Shown here: positions 54,902 through 64,000 of the stretch, piece by piece | Layout of the letters: each line of letters opens with the position of its first letter | How positions within the stretch are numbered: position 1 is the first letter of the stretch | Assembly (NCBI GenBank): GCA_949592205.1 | Contig: CATIUR010000005.1 | Span: 88,528,777 to 88,592,776 of the forward strand | Length of the DNA: 64,000 bases | Direction: 5' to 3' | Origin: Helichrysum umbraculigerum | Taxonomy: Eukaryota; Streptophyta; Magnoliopsida; Asterales; Asteraceae | The notes under the pieces: generated by a model | What the model saw: only the letters and a program-made list of their open reading frames with translations | Told to the model about the DNA's origin: nothing | The model's database searches: none | Position numbers and translations under genes: made by a program

Positions 54902-55624
54902 CTTATGTTAGCCGGGTAAACGAACATATCATAAACAATCAATCATAGTTCGAGGGACTATAATTATATTACTAAAAACAACATGTTGTGCCAGGTGGCA
55001 CACTAATCATTACACAACAGTATATGACGTGGTCATACAACTACTTGATTTCAACTAAGGCATGCATTGCCTAACATCGATAGATTTACTTAATACCAGA
55101 TAGGTATCCAGGCTCGGAATGCCTCAATTAATATGTACTTGAGTACATACCACTATTACTTAAGTATTAGATACCTCGACTAGCGTATACACATTGATGA
55201 TTACAACTTCAACTTAATACAAAGCAGAATCGTGGATTCTGGACTATTTTTCTAAACATACAAGGTTTTATACTTTATGTTTTCAACTAACCATCCTTTG
55301 AACTCACCAGCTTTATAGCTGACTCGTTTTAGCATGTGTTCTCAGGTGCCCAGCAGGATTAGGATTTCTACAAGATTTGGCTAGCTCGAGTCGCATATTT
55401 CCAAACATTGGGACCACTCTGCATTTACTTTGTATTTTCAAATTATGTATTTGGAATTTACTACAATCTCACAACTATTTAAACTTTTATTTTGTAAATG
55501 TAATAACTATTTTTAAATGTCTCATTCAGAGTCGTTCATTATATATCTTATGCTGTGATATTTAATTTGGTAACACCCGACCCGACCGCTTCCGCAACCC
55601 GAGATTTGAGGGTGTTCCAGGTCA

Positions 55625-56309
55625 AAATTTATTTTGCATGTTACGGGATGTAATGAAAATGTTTAAATTAGAACAAAAGGTTTTTTCTATTTCGTTTGAT
55701 AATGCGAGTAATAACACAAACGTCGTTCAAAAATTAATACTAAAATACAACCCACCTTTGAAAGGCATTTTCTACCATAGCAGATGTGTTGCACACATCA
55801 TTAACTTGGTTGTGCAAGACGGGTTAGCGGTTCCACAAATAAGTCAAGTAAAAGACGCGTATAAAAACATGTTGCAAGATATATTTTGTAAGGGTAAGGC
55901 TAGATACAAACTTTATATGAAATTGTGTAAGGATACAGAGAACATTTTTTTAACCCCTAATTGGGACATGCCCGTAAGATGAAATTCGACATACAACATG
56001 TTTGTATGTGGTTTACGCCAACGTGAGACTTTACAAGCTTTTCATTTACAACTTGTCCAAAGGGGTTATGCTACAAATGAATTTCCAAACGGATGTTGGG
56101 ATATTATTGAAAAGATAACCGAATTGCTCAAACTTTTTAAAACCGCAACTACTTTGTTATCGGGTGTTTATTATCCCACGATTCACTTGGTACTTAAGCA
56201 AAAATTTTTAATGTGTTCAAAACTAAGCGAATACGAATTTATTGATAATTTATACGCACTAATGGTGGCTCCCATGAAAGAAAAACTAAGAAAATATTTT
56301 AAAGAAATG
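55625..56309 (+). pseudogene. hAT transposase, central part (second catalytic Asp)
   Basis: Continues in phase from 44834. It contains FSISFDNASNN with the second catalytic Asp, the C..H-type motif FYHSRCVAHIINLVVQDG and the insertion-domain region. A TGA at 55980-55982 replaces the Trp of the RWNSTYNM motif, a conserved hAT position. After it the frame continues (NGCWDIIEKITELLKLFKTAT). The fragment ends at FKEM, where solo LTR B is inserted. Confidence 0.9.
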
Positions 56310-59171
56310 TGTAACACCCGGTCAAAAAGTCAAATTTCGCGCCGATTTTAAACTTTGAATAATTACATTTTATAGTTCAAGTGAAATATTTTTATTAAAA
56401 ATATTTACAAAACAACATATACAAAATTATAGATTTAAAGTAATAAATCTACATTTTAATCAGGTATAAAATCACGGACATTTTGTACTATGGTTGGAGA
56501 CCACAGTACACGAGTTAGGGATCTGAGTTCAAATAAAAACCCAAATCCCTCCCCATTTCCACCCCATTCTCATCCTCTCACTTTCTCTCTCTATCTCCAT
56601 TTTCTCTCTACCCTCTCTCTCTAAAAACCCTTCCACCACCCATCACCACCACCAACCGTTGGGCCACCACCACCGGCTGCCACCACCACCGCCGTCGTCA
56701 CCATCATCAACAGCAACAACAAGCAACCATCATCACCATTATCATCTTCATCTTCTTCATCAAGTTCATCATCATCTTCAAACCTTCAAAATTCGAATCG
56801 TAAGGATTTCTCCACTTTTTCCTTGTTATTTCTTCATAAAAACACTTAATATAGCATGTATTAGCTTTATATCAACGAGATTTGGTCAAAAACGAGTTAG
56901 ATCTTGATTTTGGATAAAAAAAACCGTCGAACCAGACGACAACGTCGCAGGGACCAAAAACAGTGCTGCGACGTCGCAGTCAACGTCGCAACCAACGTCG
57001 CATAACCTACCACCGTCGCATATAGCGACGTAGCCCATAACGTCGCATTGACTTGCGAATGTCGCACATAGCGACGCAAGACCCTACGTCGCCTCTGACG
57101 TCGCAGCTGACGTCGCATCTGACGTCGCAGAACCTTAAAAACCTATGTTTTTCACTAAGTATTGACAACCAAATTTTACCACTCGATTTTACCCGAATTT
57201 GGATTTCGAATGCGTTTTCTTTAAAGCAAAGTAGTAGAAATAAAAATTTTCCAAGCTGACCTGGCAGCTCGACCCCAGCCAGGGGCTCTGCCCCTTGGAC
57301 CCCGCTACCAGGGGCGCTGCCCCCGGACCCCCGTACACCATTCCCAGACTTCAACAACAAATGCATACATGAACAACTCGCTTAGACAAACTGATTTGTC
57401 TCATACTTATATAACCTCACATGTTTAGGACACTAGAAGGTTACCATTCGGACGACGCGCGTATCCTCGTATCGCTAACAACTCACAGGTGAGTTTCATA
57501 GCCCCACTCTTTCAACTGTTTTACTATTTTCGGGGTGAAACACATGCTCAATTACTGTTTTCAAATCATTTTAACAATCGTTTATAATTCACAACTATTT
57601 ATATTACTGTATGTAATACGAAATGTGTAGTACTTAGGAATTACACCCGTAATATTGTTTTAGAACAATATCAATACTTAACCTAGATAGGTTGAAATCG
57701 TACCCGGTTAGGTCGTTGGAAAACGATTACCAATACATAACTTGATTTAGTTATCACAATCTTTTGGCCATATTGTCACGGGACAATATCATTGAATACA
57801 TTAGAACTAGTTAGTACTACCTACACTGGACAACATCTATACTGTTACAAGTTTAGTTATTCTTTAAGAACTAAAACTGTCGACACACTCCATTATCACT
57901 AGAATGGGAACTGAACTTAAGTGAACATTTTCCCAAGACTCCGTTATATATATACTTGCTAGGCTTTAGGCTAGGAGTATACAATATCATCACACGTTAG
58001 TACAGACTTCTTATATCAATACGACTCAACTGGTGACGACTCTGGCTCAGGATGTAATCCAACCAGGGATGGTCCCCTGGCTCAGGATGTAATCCAACCG
58101 TGGGGGTGTCACCTGATGAATATCTACATACTATTATACGATCTACTTAGTCAGGCATGTCGAGTACTGCTGGCTCTCAAACAACTTAGTCGGGCATGTC
58201 GTTGTACTGCAGGCTCAATCACAAATTGCTGCGAGCAATTCCAAAAACGATGCCGCGGTATTGCATCGGGCACCAAACGATGCCACGGTAAAGTGGGCAC
58301 AAAACAAAACCACGGTATTGCAGTGGGCGAGATTTCAAAACAATCAATGGATCAACGAGTTATACTCGGGGTTCACAATAAGTTAACGGATCGGTGGTGC
58401 TGCCACGCGAGGCCGTTAGCTCAATTCAAGTCCGGGTTAGCTTATGCTAATCGGGTAAACGGACAAGCTAAACGTTTTCAAACATAGATCTGCGGATCTA
58501 CAATCACTTGTTGCTAGATGCAACACCTCATATATTAAATCATAGTTTTGCGGGACTACAGTTACTTACTATCATATGACGTGGTCATACAGTTATTTGG
58601 TTACAACTTAGGCAGGTATTGCCTCCCGTTATACACTTACTCATACCAGATAGGTATTTAGGCTCGGTATGCCTCAATTATTGTGTACTTAGGTACGGAC
58701 CACATTTGCTTAGGTATTAGATACCTAGCTTTTCGAATTACACATTGGTAATTACAACTACAATTTGATACAAATCAGAATCGTGAATTTTGAACAACTT
58801 CTCAAAACATACTGGATTTATACTTCATGATTTCAACTAACCATACTATGAACTCACCAGCTTTATAGCTGACCTGTTTTAGCATGTGTTCTCAGGTGCC
58901 CAGCAGGATTAGGATTACTACAAGGTTATGCTAGCTCGAGTCGCATGATTTCAAACATTTGGGACAACTCTGCATTTACTTTTGTATTTTCAAATTATGT
59001 ATTTGAAATTTCTATTAAACTTGCCACGTTGTAAAAGCTCTATTTGGTAAATGTATCATTATTTTCAAACGTCTCATTTAGAGTCGTTCATTATGTATCT
59101 TAAGCTGTGATATTTAATTTGGTAACACCCGACCCGATCGCTTCCGCAAACCGAAATTTGAGGGTGTTACA
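56310..59171 (+). mobile_element. Tekay-type solo LTR B
   Basis: 2,862 bp, TGTAACACC...GGGTGTTACA, TSD AAATG at 56305-56309 and 59172-59176, + orientation. It shares with solo LTR A the 5' end, the CGACGTCGCA array, the GC-rich double hairpin and the 3' end, but differs widely in detail, so the two are separate old insertions of one family. The outer 50 bp at the right end form the terminal hairpin (GTAACACCC with GGGTGTTAC). Confidence 0.9.
56941..57130. repeat. CGACGTCGCA array in solo LTR B
   Basis: About eleven ACGTCGCA/TGCGACGT words in 190 bp, same relative place as in solo LTR A but with differing spacer bases. Confidence 0.88.
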
Positions 59172-59176
59172 AAATG

Positions 59177-59590
59177 CCACCGATAATTAGTTGTGTCGCC
59201 GCAATAAACCCATGCTTAAACCTTTCCGGGGTGGAATTGCTTATCGATAACATTTGTAACGATTTGGAATTGAATGACGAGAGCCCATTTTTTTCACAAA
59301 ATACAAAAAAACATTTTAACAAATGCTTTCAAGATTTATTTACTCATTATTTTCAATTATATGGTTCAACAAATCCTTCTTCTAGTTCGGCTTCCACAAT
59401 GTTTGGTTCATCTTCCTCTCGCGATCCAATGCTTAACTTATATAATAGTTTAAGACAAGAAAACCATAAACGGGCAAGGGGTGAAGGTAATCAAACGAAC
59501 ACTAGCGAATATGGGAGGTATCCCGGAACCGATTTTTTAAACACTATACAACCCGATGAATTCGCACAATTTGATATTTTGGTTTGTAGC
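59177..59590 (+). pseudogene. hAT transposase, C-terminal part (truncated)
   Basis: Continues after solo LTR B with PPIISCVAAINPCLN and the third-catalytic-residue region (SGVELLIDNICNDLEL), then a Ser-rich spacer and YPGTDFLNTI...DEFAQFDIL. The hAT dimerisation block expected next is absent; the similarity stops at about 59585-59590. Confidence 0.85.
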
Positions 59591-59957
59591 GGAGGAGAAT
59601 ATCAATGTGTCGTACGCTGTTGCCTGGTATTTACATCATAATGCCAGCGGGATTAGAGGGGCATCCCCTATCTATGGGGGACAATTTGTGACTAGGATTG
59701 CCAAGTACTTCAACATCAGTTTTGAGACTTGTGAGCGAGTGACAGCTAGGCGAAAAACAGTAGGGCTAGCTCAGTTTCGGGGGGCACAGGCTGTCTCAGT
59801 TGTCAATAACCGGTTCGTGCCCTACCAGGAACCACCACCAGAGGAGCAAGCGGCTCAACCACCGAGAAGAAGAAGAAGACAACAGCAGGTGGAACATGAA
59901 CAACATCAACAGGAAGAAGCTGCATATGAGCAGGGAGGTTTCCAGCAGCAAGGCGCA
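59590..59957 (+). pseudogene. Fragment of a plant-transposon ORF1-like gene
   Basis: One open frame reading AEENINVSYAVAWYLHHNAS, GGQFVTRIAKYF, then a Pro/Arg and Gln/Glu-rich tail (PPRRRRRQQQ). The first part resembles the ORF1-like protein found in Athila-related and other plant gypsy elements, recognised only from memory of the family. It is cut on the left by the hAT junction and on the right by the Tekay insertion at 59958 (predicted TSD GCGCA, 59953-59957). Confidence 0.55.
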
Positions 59958-62298
59958 TGTAACACCCCCAAATTCACTATTTGGCGGAAGCAAGTTTTGG
60001 GGTGCTACTAGTTAAATATCACAGCACAAAGATAAAGCAAACGACATCTATATGCAACCTTTGTAAATTAGTTACATTCCATAGATATAATGTTTGAAAA
60101 CTTAGTGTTTTCATATACAAAAATGTAGTTTCCTAGAGTCCACGCGTATAGCGGGAGATTCTATTATATAATCGATATATACAAAAGATAAGGCTAAGAA
60201 TCTCCGTTAATACAGTTGTGTTGAAATCATGCGACTCTAGCTAAAGTCCTGGAGTAATCCTACTCCGTCCGGGTACCTGAGAAAACATGCTAAAAAGGTC
60301 AACACGAATGTTGGTGAATCTCACAGGTTTGTAAGTAATATAAGTTTTGAACACAAGATTTCATCAGTAGTGTCCGTAGGCGTAAATTCAGTATTTGCAA
60401 TCCAGCAAATGTAAAACCAGTATTTGCAATCCAGCAAATGTAAGTAAGTAAGTTATACCGTTGCCATGAGGCTCATAATCGAAGCTTAACCCGTAAGTAA
60501 TAAGTTTCTCCCGTGACATGCTCGTAACTGAGCAAGCATATGTAACGAATAATAGTCGCCCGTTTATACAGTACGGTTCATGGTAGCGCTACTACCCCGG
60601 GCGGGGAGGGTCATTTCCCTAATGGATCCATTAACTAGTGTTCGCGCTTAAGTCCATAACTAACGATATATGATGGAGAGACTTCTGTAAATAGTAAATA
60701 ACTCATGCAATTCCGTTTGGTATAGTAAGCAGTTTAGTACTTGTGTTCAAGAAAAATCGGTAGCATGTATCTCCCCCAATAAGATAAAACAGTAAAAGTG
60801 GGGCCGTAAGACTCACCTGAGTCTTGTAGTAAGCAGTAGCAAATAGCAAGTAGTAAGTAAAGCAAGTAGGTTCTCCGAACCCGTAACCTTCAAATGCCTA
60901 AACATATGAGGTTATGTAAGTATGTGTCCCACAAGATGTTTCGTTTAGTTGTACACAACTAGTTAAGTCCAATGTTTGTTTGTATGTTCGTAGTCGTTTG
61001 TTTTGAGAAGACAGGTTTGGCCCGTTGGTGACGGTTTGTAATAATAATTCTAAAATGTTGACTTTGCTACAATAAATGTGCTACAGTGAATTGCTACAGT
61101 AAATTTGACTTTGCTACAGTAACTTTGACTTTTCTATAGTGAAAATCCTTCAAAATTTCTGATTCTGCGACACAATTTGCGACACAAAAACTTGGTATGC
61201 GACACAGGCGTTGTGTCGCATAAAAGTGCGACGCAAGAGCTCTGCAACACAGTGGTTGTGTCGCAAAAGCTTGATATGCTAAATCAATAGCGACATAAGG
61301 GTTATGTCGTATAAGGTTTATGACACAATGGTGCGACACAAAATACGACACAATATGGTTTATGCGACACAAGCGTTGTGTCGCAAAGATGAACACCAGC
61401 CCAGAAAGTTTCGGCTGTCGTGATTTTTCGACCAAAAACGCAAATCTAACATATTTTTAAGCTGTAAATTCGTGTTTTACTCATACATATGGACATAACT
61501 ATGTTGTGTAAACATTATAACATCAAAACAATACATCAAAATGAGTAGATCTAAGAATTTTAGATATTTTCTTACAATTGTAAATCGAAGCCAAACGGGG
61601 AAGAAAACGAGTATGGTGCCTTTGTAAATCTTGTTCCTCTCGTGATGGTGATTCCGAAAATGTAATCTTTGTGGCTCGGTTTGCACCTCCGAAAATTGAT
61701 GGAGATTTGGTTGGAGAGAATATTAGGGTGTGTGTGTGTGTTTTGGTTAGTGAGAAATGAAAGAGGGAATGGGGTGGGGGTTTGGGTTTTGGCTGATTCC
61801 AAAAGGCAAAGGGGAAAATCACTTCTCAAAACGCAGTGTTTACTCATTGTCCTAACTGATTAGTCTTTCGTTTTTAGTATTTAACCAAACAGTTATGTTT
61901 TAAAAATGCTATCCGAATATTTTTATGAAAAATACTTGCAAATGTTTATTAAAAATACTTGTCAGGATATTTAAATTATTTGGTTCACGTTTGATACGTT
62001 TTTGTTAAGATATTCGTACTGTTGTCGCGCTAATATGATAGTGTCCGTTAAAAATGTATTTATACAGTAAAATATGTTCCCATTATTCAAGTAAGTTTTG
62101 TCACCAACGTCCAAGTAAAATGTATCGGACTCCGTCCGGTTAATTCGTACGATTTATCCAAATCGCGTAAGTACACACATATATATAAATCACCTTATAT
62201 ATACAAGTAGAGTCTGTAATTAGTCCTATTACATACTAATTACAACTAGTTACAAATATTTAGGCATAATTAATTATCCTAATTAGACAGGTGTTACA
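59958..62298 (-). repeat. 3' LTR of the third Tekay element
   Basis: 2,341 bp, TGTAACACC...GGTGTTACA on the + strand. It has the terminal hairpin (GTAACACCCC with GGGGTGCTAC, one mismatch) and the TGCGACACAA array (61166-61385). The CCCGTTGGTGACGG block at about 61021 is shared with the autonomous Tekay LTR (about 6442). Confidence 0.9.
61166..61385. repeat. TGCGACACAA array in the third Tekay LTR
   Basis: About ten TGCGACACAA/TTGTGTCGCA words, some eroded (TGCAACACA, TATGACACAA), consistent with an older copy of the array seen at 6614-6900. Confidence 0.85.
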
Positions 62299-62331
62299 TT
62301 CTCCCCTTGTTAAAGAAATTTCATCCCGAAA

Positions 62332-64000
62332 TTAGCTCGAGTGCACAGACGGTGCTTTGTCTGGGAAGAGATGTGGGTATTTCTGTCGCATTTGGTCTTC
62401 CCGTTCCCAGGTGAATTCAGGACCACGTCTAGAATTCCACCTGACTTTAATCATGGGAATACGACTCTGTTTCAATCACTTGACCTCACGGTCCATGATT
62501 TCCATAGGTTCCTCGACAAAATGAAGTTTATCATCGATTTGGATTTCGTCGAGCGGTATTATTAGTGTCTCGTCAGACAGACATTTCTTCAGGTTAGAAA
62601 TGTGAAAGGTGTTGCGAACGCTGCTAAGCTCAGCAGGAAGTTGCAGACGGTAAGCCACTGGACCAATCCTTTCAAGGATTTCGAATGGTCCGATGTATCT
62701 AGGGTTTAGTTTGCCTCGTTTTCCGAATCGAATGACACCTTTCCACGGTGCCACGTTGAGAAGTACCTTGTCCCCTACCTGGAACTCAAGGTGTTTGCGT
62801 CTCACGTCAGCATAGCTTTTCTGACGATCACGTGCGGCTTTCAGCCGGTTTTGAATACCAATGATTTTCTCAGTAGTTTCATGAATGATTTCCGGACCCG
62901 TGAGTTGGGAATCTCCTAACTCAGTCCAACAGATAGGTGATCGGCACTTACGCCCGTAGAGTGCCTCGAAGGGTGCAGCCTTAATGCTGGTATGGTAACT
63001 GTTGTTGTACGAGAACTCGCACAACGGTAAGTGGCTTTCCCAAGAAGTACCGAAGTCCACTACGCAGGCTCGTAGCATATCCTCCAGTGTTTGGATGGTT
63101 CGCTCGCTTTGACCATCGGTTTGCGGGTGATAAGCTGTACTCATATCCAGACAAGTACCGAGAGATTTCTGTAACGATTGCCAAAAGTTGGAAGTGAAAC
63201 GGCTGTCTCTATCCGAGATGATCGAGATAGGTACACCGTGTCACGAAACAATTTCCTTGATGTAAATGCGAGCCAAACGCTCCATCTTGTCAGTTTCCTT
63301 TATGGCCAGAAAATGAGCAGATTTTGTGAGACGGTCCACAATCACCCAAATGGTATCGCAACCGCTCGAAGTTTTCGGTAGTTTGGTAATGAAGTCCATG
63401 GCAATTTTCTCCCATTTCCATTGAGGAATTTCAGGTTGTTGGAGCAATCCCGAGGGTCTTTGGTGTTCGGCCTTGACTTTGGAACAGGTTAGGTATTTAC
63501 TGATGTACATGGCGATGTCAGCTTTCATGTTAGGCCACCAATACAACCCTTTGACGTCATGATACATCTTGTCAGAACCAGGATGTATAGAGTATCGAGA
63601 TTTGTGAGCTTCAGCCATCACCAAATCTCGCAAGTTTCCGAATTTGGGTAACCACACCCGGTTAAAGAAGTATCGAGTCCCATCGGGTTTGATTTCGAAT
63701 TGTTTATCCAAGCCTCGTAAGGCTTCATTTTTCAGGTTTTCATCGCTGAGTGCTTCAAGCTGAGCGGTAAGGATTTGAGCAGGGAGCTCGTTACGAATTG
63801 TCATAGAAAGTGCTCGGACTCGAAGGGGTTTCACTCGTTCTTTTCGGCTTAAGGCATCGGCAACTACATTCGCCTTGCCCGGATGGTATTTGATCTCGCA
63901 GTCGTAGTTACTAAGTAACTCAACCCAACGACGTTGCCTCATGTTTAGATCATTCTGATCGAATATGTGTTGGAGACTTTTGTGATCGGTAAAGATAGTG
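62332..64000 (-). pseudogene. Tekay pol: RNase H end, integrase and chromodomain (two stops)
   Basis: Enters the window at the RNase H end (FTDHKSLQHIFDQ) and runs through the integrase zinc region and core (MDFITKLPK, ISDRDSRFTS, HPQTDGQSER) to the chromodomain (KVRWNSRRGPEFTWERE), ending at a TAA at 62332-62334. Two in-frame TGA codons break it: 63241-63243, where the intact copy has Lys before HGVPISI, and 62476-62478, where it has Gln after MDREVK. Otherwise the frame is continuous and close to the intact copy. The part upstream is beyond the window. Confidence 0.93.

Larger units (their letters stand above)
44835..55619 (+). mobile_element. Tekay-type solo LTR A, split by an Athila-type element
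   Basis: Starts TGTAACACCCGG, ends GGGTGTTCCA, flanked by GGTCA (44830-44834 and 55620-55624) inside the hAT gene. Without the nested element it is 3,166 bp and consists only of sequence related to solo LTR B; no internal region remains, so unequal recombination between LTRs removed the rest. The sense 3' end with CGCTTCCGC and AAATTTG/GATTTGAGGGTGTT shows the Tekay type and + orientation. The last bases read TTCCA instead of TTACA. Confidence 0.87.
43693..59590 (+). mobile_element. hAT (Ac-like) DNA transposon, 3'-truncated and twice interrupted
   Basis: The left end is placed at TAGGCGTGACAAAA (43693), followed at once by an ACCCGACCCGG subterminal repeat cluster as is usual for hAT ends. 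The transposase reads in order through 44169-44834, 55625-56309 and 59177-59590, and each interruption is a clean LTR insertion with a 5-bp duplication. The C-terminal dimerisation region and the right terminal repeat are missing; the sequence changes to an unrelated element at about 59590. No 8-bp target duplication can be shown. Confidence 0.8.
59958..64000 (-). mobile_element. Third Tekay element, 3' part only in window
   Basis: Minus orientation: the 3' LTR lies at 59958-62298, a polypurine tract at 62299-62309 and the C-terminal half of pol beyond. Gag, primer site and 5' LTR would lie right of the window. The pol is closely related to the intact copy at 7819-12264 but carries two stops, so this copy is defective. 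Confidence 0.92.

Noticed and set aside
44835..59171. Interpretation of elements A and B as the two LTRs of one retrotransposon around hAT sequence
   Set aside because: Each has its own distinct 5-bp duplication (GGTCA and AAATG) and the hAT coding sequence continues in phase across both, so they are independent solo LTRs.
1..64000. Host genes, tRNA or rRNA genes, satellite arrays, organellar inserts
   Set aside because: Almost every stretch is assigned to a transposable element; the tRNA-like words seen (TGGTATCAGAGC) are primer sites, not tRNA genes.

Overview
This window is repeat-derived plant nuclear DNA; no host gene, tRNA, rRNA or other single-copy locus was recognised. Plant origin follows from the lineages present: Ty1/copia SIRE/Maximus-type, Ty3/gypsy Tat-type, Tekay chromoviruses with a chromodomain, an Athila-type derivative with the TGGCGCCG(C)TGCCGGGGA primer site, and an Ac-like hAT transposon. 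A eudicot, perhaps an Asteraceae genome, is a guess from general style only.

Left block (1-43442) is a four-level nest that can be unpicked base by base with 5-bp target duplications. Level 1 is a decayed SIRE-type copia element on the + strand (pol 3-2788, post-pol region with an env-like ORF 40229-42431, 3' LTR 42432-43442; its 5' part lies outside the window). Level 2 is a Tat-type gypsy element (2861-40223, TSD GTTAT) with LTRs about 2% different and a gag-pol broken by stops and a deletion; it also carries a probable spliced antisense ORF near 38024-38846. Level 3, inserted in the Tat gag, is a minus-strand LTR element with no coding capacity (5039-32041, TSD ATAGG; LTRs about 2.64 kb, internal region 3.0 kb). 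Level 4 is a pair of Tekay-type insertions, one in each LTR of the level-3 element: an intact autonomous element (5379-15119, TSD CCCGG, uninterrupted 1,481-aa polyprotein, LTRs almost identical) and a gag-only element (21905-30854, TSD GTTAG) that replaces pol by a small coiled-coil/zinc-knuckle ORF.

Right block (43443-64000) is built on an old hAT transposase gene (fragments 44169-44834, 55625-56309, 59177-59590). It is split by two related Tekay-type solo LTRs (44835-55619, TSD GGTCA; 56310-59171, TSD AAATG). The first of these is split in turn by an Athila-type non-autonomous element (47288-54901, TSD CTTAT). The hAT fragment then runs into a fragment of a plant-transposon ORF1-like gene (59590-59957), and that is cut by a third minus-strand Tekay element (59958 to beyond the window end).

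Two structural themes cut across families. All five Tekay-type LTR types end in a roughly 50-bp imperfect hairpin with a GCGGAAGC or CGCTTCCGC loop core and at least one compensatory base change, sitting directly beside the primer site. The same five LTR types each carry a dense array of TGCGAC/GTCGCA words about 0.6-1.4 kb into the LTR, although surrounding sequence differs. Unrelated elements here have their own CpG-centred palindromic arrays (ACCCGCCGGGT, CCAACCGCCGGTTGG). These arrays, the gag-only Tekay derivative and the Tat antisense gene are the most promising leads. All comparisons were done by eye without alignment or database searches.
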